Assembly (NCBI RefSeq): GCF_000235445.1
Contig: NZ_JH378832.1
Coordinates: 234,582 to 298,581 of the forward strand
Direction: 5' to 3'
Source of the DNA: Johnsonella ignava ATCC 51276
GTDB lineage: Bacteria; Bacillota; Clostridia; Lachnospirales; Lachnospiraceae
DNA length: 64,000 nt
The translations under genes and the position numbers were made by a program. Below, piece by piece: positions 34,738-43,947 of this stretch. Position 1 is the first letter of the stretch. Each line of letters opens with the position of its first letter. The notes beneath the pieces are model-generated. The model searched no databases. It saw only the letters and a list, made by a program, of their open reading frames with translations, and was not told the origin of the DNA.

Positions 34738-35232
34738 TTACACGTCTATTATTATCTGTCTGCCTGTCGGCTGATATTGGTAATACCTTACTCCTGCCGA
34801 ATTCAACATGCGTTTACTTGCCCTGACAACATCGGTATCGGCATATTTGTCATCCGCATACACTATTGTGCGTATGCCTGCCTGTATAATCGCCTTTGCA
34901 CATTCATTGCATGGAAATAATGTTACATACAGCTTGCTTCCCTCAAGACTTGTTCCACGATAATTTAATATGGCATTTAATTCACCATGCGTAGAATACA
35001 GATATTTTGCATTATAAGGGTCTTCCGCCTGACTGTCCTTTCCCCACGGAAATTCGTCATCAGAGCATCCCCTTGGAAAACCGTTATAGCCCATTGACAA
35101 TATTTTATTATCACTGCTCACTATACATGCACCAACCTGTGTACTCGGATCTTTTGAACGCTTTGCAGACAAGGCTGCCACTCCCATAAAATACTCATCC
35201 CATGTTATATAGTTATCTCTTTTTCCCGACAT
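34738..35232 (-). CDS. comEB: dCMP deaminase family protein (ComEB-like)
   Basis: 164 residues from the ATG at 35232, preceded by CAGGTGAG (a GTG at 35241 is the alternative). Zinc motifs THGELNAIL (H-x-E) near 80 and LFPCNECAK (PCxxC) near 107 define the family. It deaminates dCMP to dUMP, a route to thymidylate. Ten bases upstream of nth on the same strand, 26 bp after tsaC. Confidence 0.9.
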   Translation of the reverse strand: MSGKRDNYITWDEYFMGVAALSAKRSKDPSTQVGACIVSSDNKILSMGYNGFPRGCSDDEFPWGKDSQAEDPYNAKYLYSTHGELNAILNYRGTSLEGSKLYVTLFPCNECAKAIIQAGIRTIVYADDKYADTDVVRASKRMLNSAGVRYYQYQPTGRQIIIDV

Positions 35233-35258
35233 ATTTCTCACCTGACTGTAAATTAAAT

Positions 35259-36368
35259 TTATACATCTATAACCTTATAGGAAGCGGCTTTTAAAAGCCT
35301 GTTCATAACAGCTTCTCCTATACCGTCCCTTTCAAATGCTTCTGAATATATTATATCAACCCCGGCTTTATCAAACTGCCTGAGCACTTTAAAAAGATTA
35401 TGTGCCGTACTTTTTTTGTCTTTTTTACTTCCAACCACAATTATACAGGCACTATGCCTGATTTGATCGTACAGCTGCAGATTTTCTTCAAGTGTAATTA
35501 TACCTGCCCGTCTTCTTTTTGTAATATCATCCTTTACAAGCCCTGATATCTTTTCTGCAACAGCCCTGCAGTTTCCCTTAACTATAAGTATATCCGCACA
35601 TGGTGCATAATGCCGGTATTTCATACCCGGTGCCTTAGGCTTTAATTTTTTATCTTTAAATAGCTTTTTATCATATACTGCCCTGTAGGCATCGGGTATA
35701 ATTTTCTTTATATCATAAAGACTTAAAGCACCCGGTCTTAATATTACGGTTTCAGATGTACTTACATCAATTATAGTTGACTCAAGCCCTATTTCAGCCG
35801 GACCTGCATCTATTATCACATCAATCCTTCCGCCAAGGTCCTCAACTACATGTGAAGCCAGAGTAGGGCTCGGTTTTCCTGAAGTATTTGCACTTGGTGC
35901 GGCTATGGCGGTTTTAGAAAGTCTTATAAGCTGTCTTGCTATATCATCGGCAGGAAGTCTCACTGCCACGGTATCAAGCCCCCCTGATGTTTCATACGGA
36001 ACAATGGAGCTTTTTTTTAATATAAGTGTCATAGGACCGGGCCAGAATTTCTCTGCAAGAAGATATGCCCTTTCAGGTATATCTTCTGCTAAAAGTTTAA
36101 GCTGAGAAATATCCGCTATATGCACTATAAGCGGATTATCGCAGGGTCTTGACTTTGCCGTATAGATTTTTTTTGCGGATTCCGGATTTAATGCATCACC
36201 TCCAAGTCCGTATACGGTTTCAGTAGGAAATGCTGCCAGACCTCCTTTTGATATTATTGCCGCAGGTATTTTTAAAACTGAAAAATCAGGGTTTTTCCGA
36301 TCTATTTTTATTAATTGTGTACTTAGCAGATCCGCCTGACTGCCATATATATTTAACTTATCTTCCAT
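35259..36368 (-). CDS. tsaC: L-threonylcarbamoyladenylate synthase (Sua5 type)
   Basis: 369 residues: an N-terminal YrdC domain (about 25-215) with FPTETVYGLGGDA, the AKSRPCDNPLIVHI (K-x-R) motif and SANTSGKPSPT, then a linker and a C-terminal Sua5 domain (about 255-365, with PGMKYRHYAP). The length marks the Sua5 rather than short TsaC form. It makes threonylcarbamoyl-AMP for t6A37 of ANN-decoding tRNAs. Confidence 0.94.
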   Translation of the reverse strand: MEDKLNIYGSQADLLSTQLIKIDRKNPDFSVLKIPAAIISKGGLAAFPTETVYGLGGDALNPESAKKIYTAKSRPCDNPLIVHIADISQLKLLAEDIPERAYLLAEKFWPGPMTLILKKSSIVPYETSGGLDTVAVRLPADDIARQLIRLSKTAIAAPSANTSGKPSPTLASHVVEDLGGRIDVIIDAGPAEIGLESTIIDVSTSETVILRPGALSLYDIKKIIPDAYRAVYDKKLFKDKKLKPKAPGMKYRHYAPCADILIVKGNCRAVAEKISGLVKDDITKRRRAGIITLEENLQLYDQIRHSACIIVVGSKKDKKSTAHNLFKVLRQFDKAGVDIIYSEAFERDGIGEAVMNRLLKAASYKVIDV

Positions 36369-36473
36369 TCTTTAATAAATTCTATAATGCCTATACCGGC
36401 ATTAACTAAGTCGAATTGTAATTATAATATGATACAAGTGCGAGAAGCGAAGCTGTAGCAATCCTGTATCAAT

Positions 36474-36497
36474 AGGTGTCAAATACTTTTGACACCT
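36474..36497. terminator. Inverted repeat downstream of asnA
   Basis: AGGTGTCAAA (36474-36483) and TTTGACACCT (36488-36497) are perfect arms around a 4-base loop, 29 bp past the asnA stop. There is no clear T-run on either strand, so it may be a weak terminator or a protein site. Confidence 0.45.
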
Positions 36498-36525
36498 ACG
36501 TCATAATATATAAAATATATGTCTG

Positions 36526-37533
36526 TTATAATAAAAATATCTTATGTTCCGCACACTGTTTTCTCATTGCCTGAGGCCATATACTTGATTGTACTTCGCC
36601 TACATGTGCCCGGTTAAGAAGAAGCATGCAGAGTCTTGACTGACCTATACCTCCGCCTATCGTATAAGGAAGCTCCCCGTTAAGAAGCATTTTATGATAG
36701 GGAAGATTCCTTCTATCATTACAACCCGAAATATTCAGCTGCCTGTCAAGAGAGTTTTCATCAACCCTTATACCCATACTTGATATTTCAAGTGCCATAT
36801 CAAGCCAGTCAAACCAGAACAGTATATCACCGTTTAATCCCCAGTCATCATAATCAGGTGCTCTTGAGTCATGCGGTTCCCCATTTGAAAGAGCCGCTCC
36901 TATCCTCTTTATAAATACACAGCCGTATTCTTTTGTTATAAGATTTTCCCTCTCCTTGGGAGTTTTATCGGGATATCTTTGCAAAAGTTCTTCCGAATCT
37001 ATAAAAACTATTTCCTTAGGCAGGTGATTTACCGCTTCCGGATACTTGTACCAGACCTCATGCTGCATATGCTTTATAATTTTAAATATATTCCTTACAA
37101 TCTCCTCAAGCTTTTGTTCAGTCCTTTCCTCCCTGTGTATAACCTTTTCCCAGTCCCATTGATCTACATAACATGAATGCAGATTGTCAAGATCTTCATC
37201 ACGTCTTATAGCATTCATATTTGTATATAATCCCTCTCCCGGATTATAGCCATATTCATGAAGCGCCATCCTTTTCCATTTCGCAAGAGACTGAACCACC
37301 TCAACCTCTTCACCCTTGATAGCCGCTATATCAAACGCCACCGGTCGTTCAACACCGCTTAAATTATCATTAAGTCCGCTTGATTTCGGTACAAACAGCG
37401 GTGCTGAAACCCTTTCAAGATTGAGTTCCTTGCCAAATTCCTTCTGAAAAGTATCTCGAATATATTTTATAGCCTCCTGTGTCTGCCTGATTGTAAGTAC
37501 AGGATCATAGTTTTTGGGCAATATAAGTGCCAT
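36526..37533 (-). CDS. asnA: Aspartate-ammonia ligase
   Basis: 335 residues of the class II aminoacyl-tRNA-synthetase-like fold. LSGVERPVAFDI near 58, SLAKWKRMALHEYG near 82, GLYTNMNAIRRDEDLDNLHS near 100 and GGGIGQSRLCMLLL near 292 match AsnA. It makes asparagine from aspartate and ammonia with ATP. A single gene; no T-box leader fits in the ~110-bp upstream gap. Confidence 0.97.
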   Translation of the reverse strand: MALILPKNYDPVLTIRQTQEAIKYIRDTFQKEFGKELNLERVSAPLFVPKSSGLNDNLSGVERPVAFDIAAIKGEEVEVVQSLAKWKRMALHEYGYNPGEGLYTNMNAIRRDEDLDNLHSCYVDQWDWEKVIHREERTEQKLEEIVRNIFKIIKHMQHEVWYKYPEAVNHLPKEIVFIDSEELLQRYPDKTPKERENLITKEYGCVFIKRIGAALSNGEPHDSRAPDYDDWGLNGDILFWFDWLDMALEISSMGIRVDENSLDRQLNISGCNDRRNLPYHKMLLNGELPYTIGGGIGQSRLCMLLLNRAHVGEVQSSIWPQAMRKQCAEHKIFLL

Positions 37534-37643
37534 ATTAATTCCTCTTTCATTAAAATATTTATATTTTTAAACTTATCGCTTTAAATAAAGTATTATTAAA
37601 CCGATAAAACATTATTATTAGACCGGGCTTTAATAATTTGTGT

Positions 37644-39335
37644 TTAATTTCCTATCTCATTTACAACATCCCATATATCATCCGGTTCAAGTCCCAGTTT
37701 CCAGCATGCCACACCTGCAAGGTCCGCATCTTTTATAAGCTTTATCTTAAGAGACATCGACTTTTCCTCTTCCATCCATATATAAGCCGTTCCATCACTT
37801 TGCAGAATCTCACCCTTATACTGCCCCAGGCTGTCATCCCATACCAGATTAACCGCATTTTCATCAACCCAATCTTTTGCCGCCTTAATACCCAGTGCTT
37901 TTGAAGTAAGTCCATTTTCACCCTGTTTCCAGATTCTTACATAAAAAGGCACTGCATTTATCAGCTTTTCCTTAGGTACCTGTGTAAGGGTGTCTGCTAT
38001 ACCGTTTTTTACAAAACTGTAAGAGGCTACACTTCCCATGGTTTTATCACCCGCATAGTGTTCATCATAGCCCATGTTTATAACATAATCAACCACCTCG
38101 GCAAGCCTGTCTCTCTTAAAAAATGTATTAAAGGAAGCATAATTCGGTACATCAACTGAAAGGACTATCTTTTCTTTCCTGCACGCAACTGAAAGTTCTC
38201 TTATAAATTGCAGGTAATGTTTTGCCGCAACTTCCTTAAAGCTTTCAAAATCAATATTTATCCCGTCAATATCATAAGTGTTTACATCTTTTATAAGGCT
38301 GTCTATAAGTTTTCTGCGGTTTTCACTATCTGCAAACAACACTTCGGATTTTACTTTATCACTCAAATTATCTATAAGAGCCCATACCTGTACCCCTCTT
38401 GCATGTGCCTCATTTACATATTGTGCATCTGCAAGTGATGTGTAATTGCCTTCATTATCACTTAAAGAAAACCATGTCGGTGAAACTACGGTAAGACTTC
38501 CCGCCCTTTCAAGAAGGTTTGAAAGCCCTGAGTTCGCTTCTGCACTTGTAACCTGATGCCAGCCTAAAATTACAGGTTTTTCAAGACTTATATTTGTATA
38601 TTTCGCTTTTTCAAAGCTGCTGTGCTTTGCCTCCTCCTTATAATCCGATGATACTCGTCTCTTTTCAACATATCCTATATATCCGTCCCTTGTAAAAACC
38701 TTAATCCATGCATCATTTCCGTCCGTACGGGTATCCGAAACCATTATTATATCTTCATCCTTAACCATATCCTTCACTATATCGCCTTTTCTTGAAGATG
38801 ATACCCTCATTTTTGTATCTCTGCTTATTACCGAAAGCTTTTCAGGGTCCCACTGATCATTTACATATATCCTGTTTACCCCATTGTCCGTATAAATAAG
38901 TGTTGAAATATCGGTATAGGTCTTTACAAGCTCTATATACACATATGCCTTTCCATCATCAATTATAATCTGAGGTTTCCCGTCCGAAGACATCGACTGC
39001 GTATCTGCATACAGTATCTCATCAGGCGTTGTATAAATAAGCAGGTTTTCCTTATCACTCCAGTAAAACTTGTCATTTAATGAATTTTCTACCCATTCAA
39101 GCGGAAGGTAAAAAGCTCCTTCTCTGTTTATTGCCTTAAAATCCTCAATATTATAATTATATATTATAGCCGCTTTATCACCGCTTACTCCAAAATATGC
39201 ATTTATATCAGCCATTCTTTTTGATGAGCTGTTTTCCTCAATATATATCATAGCGAAATATGCACCTATGCATATTATAATGAGCAGCGGTATTATCCAT
39301 ACTCTGCTTTTTTTCTTTCTTTTCCTTGATACCAA
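37644..39335 (-). CDS. Membrane-anchored glycoside hydrolase family 18 protein with SH3 domain
   Basis: 563 residues. It reads from a TTG with GGAGG ten bases upstream. N-terminal membrane anchor (about 11-29, WIIPLLIIICIGAYFAMIY), a copper-amine-oxidase-like region (about 35-165), a bacterial SH3 domain (about 172-225) and a GH18 domain (about 245-560). The catalytic motif reads YDIDGINIDFESF near 353 (D-x-x-D-x-D-x-E) and the motif VINMGYDEHYAG near 425. Related proteins (YaaH/YdhD-like) cleave N-acetylglucosaminyl bonds in the wall or chitin; substrate here is unknown. Confidence 0.92.
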   Translation of the reverse strand: MVSRKRKKKSRVWIIPLLIIICIGAYFAMIYIEENSSSKRMADINAYFGVSGDKAAIIYNYNIEDFKAINREGAFYLPLEWVENSLNDKFYWSDKENLLIYTTPDEILYADTQSMSSDGKPQIIIDDGKAYVYIELVKTYTDISTLIYTDNGVNRIYVNDQWDPEKLSVISRDTKMRVSSSRKGDIVKDMVKDEDIIMVSDTRTDGNDAWIKVFTRDGYIGYVEKRRVSSDYKEEAKHSSFEKAKYTNISLEKPVILGWHQVTSAEANSGLSNLLERAGSLTVVSPTWFSLSDNEGNYTSLADAQYVNEAHARGVQVWALIDNLSDKVKSEVLFADSENRRKLIDSLIKDVNTYDIDGINIDFESFKEVAAKHYLQFIRELSVACRKEKIVLSVDVPNYASFNTFFKRDRLAEVVDYVINMGYDEHYAGDKTMGSVASYSFVKNGIADTLTQVPKEKLINAVPFYVRIWKQGENGLTSKALGIKAAKDWVDENAVNLVWDDSLGQYKGEILQSDGTAYIWMEEEKSMSLKIKLIKDADLAGVACWKLGLEPDDIWDVVNEIGN

Positions 39336-39543
39336 AATTAGGAAACCTCCTTAAATTTGAGATTTCCTAATTATAACATAAAATATTAAATTTTTGCAGT
39401 TATATACTTATACGGTATACTTTTTATTGTATTCGAACATACATTTATACAGTACGTTTTTTATACAGCTTTACCAAATGCAATATAAAGCTTTGCCGCC
39501 AACCGGCATTAAAATGGTTGTACTGCATATTTGCAATGAAGAT

Positions 39544-39825
39544 TTATATCTTAATTTTTATTTTTTCGAATCTTATCTCTTCTAAATTTTCAAGATTTTT
39601 ATCAGCTATATAATCTCCCATATATTCACGGCTATATTCAGATACTTTAAGCATATGCATCAAATCATGCGTACTGCTCTTTTTGCCGTCTATATATATA
39701 GGAATTCCACTGTTTTTATACCTTAAAAGTTTTTTTACATAAGCCTCCTGTGAAATATACAGGTTTATACCCTGCCTGACAGTATTATCCGGCTTTTCAT
39801 TATAAGAATTTATCCCATATATCAA
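39544..39825 (-). CDS. Small hypothetical protein (93 residues)
   Basis: Reads from a TTG at 39825 preceded by AGGGTCAGGTGG; no better start is in frame. Composition is protein-like (YISQEAYVKKLLRYKNSG, DLMHMLKVSEYSREYMGDY), with helical amphipathic stretches and no membrane helix. I do not recognise a family. It stands between GH18 and a gene-poor stretch. Confidence 0.5.
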   Translation of the reverse strand: MIYGINSYNEKPDNTVRQGINLYISQEAYVKKLLRYKNSGIPIYIDGKKSSTHDLMHMLKVSEYSREYMGDYIADKNLENLEEIRFEKIKIKI

Positions 39826-40980
39826 CCACCTGACCCTTTTCTCCGGCTCCTAAGATCTTTGACTCCTAAAATCTCCGCCTTTAAAATTCCGTCATTTTAG
39901 GAGTTAAGATTTTAATGTGTCAAAATATATGATTAATAAGCTTACACCCTTTATTGTACCAAAAACATATATTTCTATTTTAGAGAACCGCAGATAAGAC
40001 TTTCTCATGAGAAAATCACAGGTATTCTGCACCGTTCCTATATGATTTTTGCCACATATATGCACAGCCTTCTGAAATTTATACCATAAGGAATGTCTGA
40101 GGCACATAACTTAAGGTTTTAAAGAAATGCAGACAGCAAAAGTACATTATAGATTTACCGGTTCCGGATACACATGTGAAACAACAATCAGCATTATATT
40201 TTCACTCTAATATACAGCTTTCGATATATCATAATGTACTCTGCCGACTTCAGTTTTCTTTTCACACCTGCCTTAAATATCTTCGGTTTTTATGACTTAA
40301 ACCTATTCATAAAGATATCATTATCTGTCATAAAGATATCATCATAAATCAGTATCTAATAATTATAAAATGATTTTCCAAAGATATGAAAAAGCCGCAC
40401 ATAATAATGATGTAAGCCCTTGCGGAAAAAATATTATAAGACTTTAAGTGGATTTTAATAAAAAGATCTGCATAACCATGCATGAAAGCTTCTGTGTTTG
40501 ATAGACTTTTACAGCAAAGGCAGATATTAAACTGTATGCTTAATCCCTCAAACAACCTCTTATAAACTCTTTCCTATTATCCTATATCATGCTCTTTACA
40601 TTTAAAATTATTTTGTGTTAAACTCATTCGATTATATAATCTTAATTACTTGGGATAATCTAAGATTTATAATATATAAAAATATATCATGGTTTGATAT
40701 CAGCTTCCGTACTGTGTACAGCAAGTTGAAAATAAGATTTTCGATATTTTAGATATTTTTATTTTTTAAGCAGTTATTTGAAACGGATATAAATCAAATA
40801 TTTTAATCTAAACTGTTTAAAATCCGCCTGCTTAAAGTTAAATTTATATTAATAATCTGTCGTCCGGCCTCCTTTCCCCCACTTAAACCCAGGCAAACAG
40901 CCTTTACAGCTTTCAACGGCTATTATATCCTTACTGCATAGTTTAGTCAATTACAAAAATCAGTTCGGTCGGTTTATTTG
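39826..40980. other. Gene-poor intergenic region
   Basis: About 1.15 kb without a convincing gene. Two minus-strand frames (39904-40107 and 40349-40555) lack ribosome sites and coding character. The only clear structure is the inverted repeat at 39862-39904. Confidence 0.5.
39862..39904. repeat. Inverted repeat with 11-bp perfect arms
   Basis: ACTCCTAAAAT (39862-39872) and ATTTTAGGAGT (39894-39904) flank 21 bases. A partial extra copy of the left arm (CTCCTAAGATCTTTG) lies just before it at 39847. No T-run follows. Confidence 0.6.
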
Positions 40981-41006
40981 TAAAATAGAATATTTAGTGT
41001 ATTTCA

Positions 41007-41035
41007 TTGATTATTTGTACAATCTGATGTATATT
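41007..41035 (+). promoter_or_regulatory. Promoter of mecA
   Basis: TTGATT (41007-41012), a 17-nt spacer and TATATT (41030-41035). Transcription would begin near 41042, giving a ~95-nt leader. Confidence 0.5.
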
Positions 41036-41044
41036 ATATACAAG

Positions 41045-41132
41045 CGGGAGTTTTTACACTTACTGCATATATTACCGGTTTCAATACTGCCGGTTTTTTA
41101 CACCGTTATCTCCCGTTGTTGATGAAAGGGGG
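41045..41132 (+). promoter_or_regulatory. Structured leader of mecA with terminator-like hairpin and possible Shine-Dalgarno sequestration
   Basis: ACCGG/CCGGT (41074-41078 with 41090-41094) is followed by six T, a small terminator-like hairpin. It is nested in arms CGGGAG (41045-41050) and CTCCCG (41110-41115). The same CTCCC could instead pair with GGGGG of the ribosome site (41128-41132). A switch is plausible but not demonstrated. Confidence 0.4.
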
Positions 41133-41136
41133 TTTC

Positions 41137-41823
41137 ATGAAATTAGAACGGATTAATGAAAATCAGATAAAATGCACTTTATCCAATACGGATCTGCTTG
41201 CCCGCAATATCAATCTAAATGAACTCGCATATGGCACTGAAAAGATTAATATACTTTTTAATGAGCTGATTCAAAAGGCTGTACAAGAGCTTAATTTTAC
41301 CGTCAGAGGTCCTTTTCGTATAGAAGCCGTACCGTTCCCGGGTGATAATATGGTTGTAATTATAACCAATGTTGATGACCCTGAGGAGGTTGACGTAAGA
41401 TTTACAAAGTTCTCACCATTAGAAAATGAGGTTAATGTTTCAATGAATATTGATGATTTTGAAGCAGAAGGCTATACTGACAACCTGATGTTTGCAAAAC
41501 ATAGCTTTTCTGATAATGATCCTGGTGATTTATGCAACCGTATATTCGGTTTTGACTCTCTGGATGATGTTCAGGAAGCGGCAAAAGCGGTAGCAAGCAC
41601 TTTTAACGGTGTCAGCCGCCTTTATAAAGACCCTGTTTCAGGCATTTATACACTTCTGCTTACAGATGAAGGAAATGATCATATAGGCTTTGCCGCATCC
41701 TGCAATAAGCTTACTGAATACGGCAGAAAAATTTCTTCAAACTACAGCAGTGTTTCATATATGGATGAGCATTATGATATTATTATAAAGGATTCCGCAA
41801 TACAGGCGCTTATAAAGTTTTAG
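41137..41823 (+). CDS. mecA: Adaptor protein MecA
   Basis: 228 residues from the ATG at 41137, which has AAAGGGGGT upstream; an in-frame ATG at 41116 is less likely. N-terminal MKLERINENQIKCTLSNTDL is the substrate-binding domain start; an acidic linker (about 85-125) leads to the C-terminal domain (about 130-228) that binds ClpC. MecA delivers substrates to the ClpCP protease. Its transcript ends at a strong terminator. Confidence 0.93.
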   Translation: MKLERINENQIKCTLSNTDLLARNINLNELAYGTEKINILFNELIQKAVQELNFTVRGPFRIEAVPFPGDNMVVIITNVDDPEEVDVRFTKFSPLENEVNVSMNIDDFEAEGYTDNLMFAKHSFSDNDPGDLCNRIFGFDSLDDVQEAAKAVASTFNGVSRLYKDPVSGIYTLLLTDEGNDHIGFAASCNKLTEYGRKISSNYSSVSYMDEHYDIIIKDSAIQALIKF

Positions 41824-41864
41824 CCTTTAAAATATCCATGCGGCAAATTGTCTGAAAAGAACTA

Positions 41865-41905
41865 AAAAGACCGGCACAGTTATTATATGTGCCGGTCTTT
41901 TACAT
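41865..41905. terminator. Bidirectional rho-independent terminator between mecA and the DUF1858 gene
   Basis: A 14-bp perfect stem AAAAGACCGGCACA / TGTGCCGGTCTTTT works in both directions for the convergent genes. A second hairpin (CACAGCC/GGCTGTG, 41921-41942) lies beside it. Confidence 0.9.
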
Positions 41906-41980
41906 ACTTTTATATTCCGACACAGCCCGAATCATGGCTGTGCTTTACTTAATCCTTGATTAAAGAAGCCAAATCACTTA

Positions 41981-42181
41981 TTAGTCCTGGGCAACAATCT
42001 CATTAATCTGTGATAAAAGTACATCGCAATCTATACCGTGAACCATACATGCCTCTTCAAGTGATTCACCCGTTGATGCCGGACAGCCTAAACAGTGCAT
42101 ACCTGCCCTCATTAAAATAGGTGCTATATGCTCATTAAGCATTAAAAGCTCTCCGATAGACATATCTTTAGTAATAGTCAT
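41981..42181 (-). CDS. DUF1858 domain protein (redox-disulfide type)
   Basis: 66 residues from the ATG at 42181 with AAAGGAGGAC upstream. It begins MTITKDMSIGELLML and carries the CLGCP motif (two cysteines) followed by ESLEEACMVHGID. This is the small DUF1858 domain often found with hybrid-cluster proteins in anaerobes; it may act in thiol redox or metal handling. Function unproven. Confidence 0.88.
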   Translation of the reverse strand: MTITKDMSIGELLMLNEHIAPILMRAGMHCLGCPASTGESLEEACMVHGIDCDVLLSQINEIVAQD

Positions 42182-42400
42182 AAACTTGTCCTCCTTTATT
42201 AAATTTAATTGCAATACTAATATACATTAATAGTATTATAATTGCAAGAAACATCGTAAATATTATTTATACATTATTATTTATACAACTTCTTAAATAT
42301 TACTGCTTATCTCTGCGGCAAATCCATTGTTTGTCCTTATAATTTTAGATTGCCCGGCAAAAAATTCCAAAAGAGTATTGTTTTGGACAAATTTAAATAA

Positions 42401-43300
42401 ATGTGTTATATTAAATCTATGAATATGTTGATAATTAATTTAATACAAAAAAACACGGCTTTTTTAAAAAAACTTTTTGCAGTAATTTTATATGTGATTC
42501 CTGCATGTATATGTATCTCATGTACACCTGCTCCTGAGGCTTCAACAGGCTTTTTATATGAATATGGCGTTTTTTTAAATTTAAGCCCTGAAACTGCCGG
42601 TTATGAAGCGAAGCTTGCAAATTACCATACTGTAGTAATTGATGCACAATATTTTTCAAAGGAGGAGATAAAAGGTCTAAAAGATAAGGACCATATTGTA
42701 TATTCATACCTGAACATCGGTTCAATAGAGAATTTCAGGAATTACTTTAACGAATATAAGTCTCTTATACTTTCAAATTATGAAAACTGGGACGAAGAAT
42801 ACTGGATAAATGTTTCCGATCCCGTATGGAAAGATTTCATAACTGACAGGCTTGCACCTTCACTGCTTGAAAAAGGTGTTGACGGTCTGTTTATAGACAA
42901 TGTTGATATCTACTATCAATACCGGTCGGAAAAAATTTATAATTCAGTTACCGATATACTTAAACGCCTTAAATCAAAGAGTCCAAATATTATAATAAAT
43001 GGCGGTGATACCTTTATAAGCAGATATATAGATGAAAAAAAACAGCCGGCTGATATACTGAGCGGTATAAACCAGGAGACCGTCTTTACTGCAATTGATT
43101 TTGAAAAAGGCAGTTTCAAACCCGCAGATATAGAAACACAGGAATATTTTACAGATTACCTTAAGAAAGCCCGAAAGCAAAATATAGATATATTTTTACT
43201 GGAATATACAAATGATGACAAGCTTAGGGATGAAATAAAACACTACTGCGATATCAATGGCTATTTATACTATATAAGCAGCTCTATTGAGCTTAATTAA
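42401..43300 (+). CDS. Endo-alpha-1,4-polygalactosaminidase-like (GH114) lipoprotein
   Basis: 299 residues (starts at 42401 or 42419 are both possible; no clear ribosome site). A signal peptide with lipobox ICISC near residue 40 anchors it to the membrane. The TIM-barrel GH114-type core shows VVIDAQYFSKEEI, YLNIGSIENFRNYF and the acidic motif GLFIDNVDIYYQY near 165. Characterised relatives cut galactosaminogalactan exopolysaccharides. It may act on an amino-sugar polymer of the surface. Confidence 0.78.
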   Translation: MCYIKSMNMLIINLIQKNTAFLKKLFAVILYVIPACICISCTPAPEASTGFLYEYGVFLNLSPETAGYEAKLANYHTVVIDAQYFSKEEIKGLKDKDHIVYSYLNIGSIENFRNYFNEYKSLILSNYENWDEEYWINVSDPVWKDFITDRLAPSLLEKGVDGLFIDNVDIYYQYRSEKIYNSVTDILKRLKSKSPNIIINGGDTFISRYIDEKKQPADILSGINQETVFTAIDFEKGSFKPADIETQEYFTDYLKKARKQNIDIFLLEYTNDDKLRDEIKHYCDINGYLYYISSSIELN

Positions 43301-43331
43301 TGAATTTATGCACAAACAATTGCCTCACATC

Positions 43332-43360
43332 TTGAAATTTTACAGCTTTTCGTATACAAT
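43332..43360 (+). promoter_or_regulatory. Promoter of the ferredoxin gene
   Basis: TTGAAA (43332-43337), a 17-nt spacer and TACAAT (43355-43360), 42 bp before the ferredoxin ATG. Confidence 0.6.
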
Positions 43361-43401
43361 GTGTTTGCGTTGAATAATATATCAAAAGGAGGAAGTTTTT
43401 C

Positions 43402-43569
43402 ATGGCTCATGTTATAAAAGACGGATGCATCATGTGTGGTACCTGTGCAGGTGAATGCCCTGTAAGTGCTATATCAGAAGGAGATCCTAAATATGTGATT
43501 GATCCTGATACATGTGTTGACTGTGGTGCATGTGCTGCGGTATGTCCTACGGGATGTATAGAAGCCTAA
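43402..43569 (+). CDS. 2[4Fe-4S] ferredoxin
   Basis: 55 residues from the ATG at 43402, with AAAGGAGGAAG upstream. Two cluster motifs are complete: CIMCGTCAGECP and CVDCGACAAVCP, with the connecting loop VSAISEGDPKYVIDPDT. A clostridial-type low-potential electron carrier for oxidoreductases such as pyruvate:ferredoxin oxidoreductase and hydrogenase. Stands alone between its own promoter and a 23-bp terminator stem. Confidence 0.95.
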   Translation: MAHVIKDGCIMCGTCAGECPVSAISEGDPKYVIDPDTCVDCGACAAVCPTGCIEA

Positions 43570-43632
43570 TGCAATGATGCAGATATAATATCCTGTTAAA
43601 TAAAATTACTTTTTTATATAGATGGGAAATTC

Positions 43633-43688
43633 AAAACATATTAAAAGACGGGGAGGATGCTCAGCCTTCCCGTCTTTTAATATGTTTT
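43633..43688 (+). terminator. Strong terminator of the ferredoxin gene
   Basis: A ~23-bp stem runs from AAAACATATTAAAAGACGGG to CCCGTCTTTTAATATGTTTT with a short GC-rich tip. The right arm is the sequence repeated at 51231 beside dnaB. Confidence 0.9.
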
Positions 43689-43695
43689 ATGAAAT
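43667..43695. repeat. Left copy of island-flanking direct repeat
   Basis: TTCCCGTCTTTTAATATG followed by TTTTATGAAAT matches 51231-51260 with only one T inserted there. This copy is the right arm of the ferredoxin terminator plus 8 bp. Confidence 0.7.
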
Positions 43696-43750
43696 TATAA
43701 AATACAGCATTACTTCTTTGACATCAGGAGTACAGGCTATCTGCGGTATA

Positions 43751-43841
43751 GGCTCAGGTGTATATATCACTAGTAACTGAGCTTTGTTGCAGAACTGTCT
43801 TGTTCTGCTGAATATCGGCTCATGTATATATCACTAATAAC
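43751..43841. repeat. Imperfect ~26-bp direct repeat, two copies
   Basis: GGCTCAGGTGTATATATCAC (43751) and GGCTCATGTATATATCACTA (43817) share most of a 25-27-bp unit at a 66-bp spacing. Nothing else was seen between the ferredoxin terminator and the ECF ATPase stop. Confidence 0.5.
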
Positions 43842-43947
43842 CCGATACTCTTACACTATGTTTATCTGCCCTAAATTAAACCGTTTTAGAAAATCATGGT
43901 ATGAAAGCATAAAAATTTTACAGGCAGTATTATATGTATATTTAATG

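Noticed and set aside
37534..37643. T-box or other riboswitch upstream of asnA
   Set aside because: The gap to the GH18 gene is only ~110 bp and lacks the T-box TGG motif or an antiterminator hairpin.
39904..40555. Two minus-strand open frames in the gene-poor region
   Set aside because: No ribosome sites, atypical composition rich in Cys/His/Ile and no recognisable motif; treated as chance frames.
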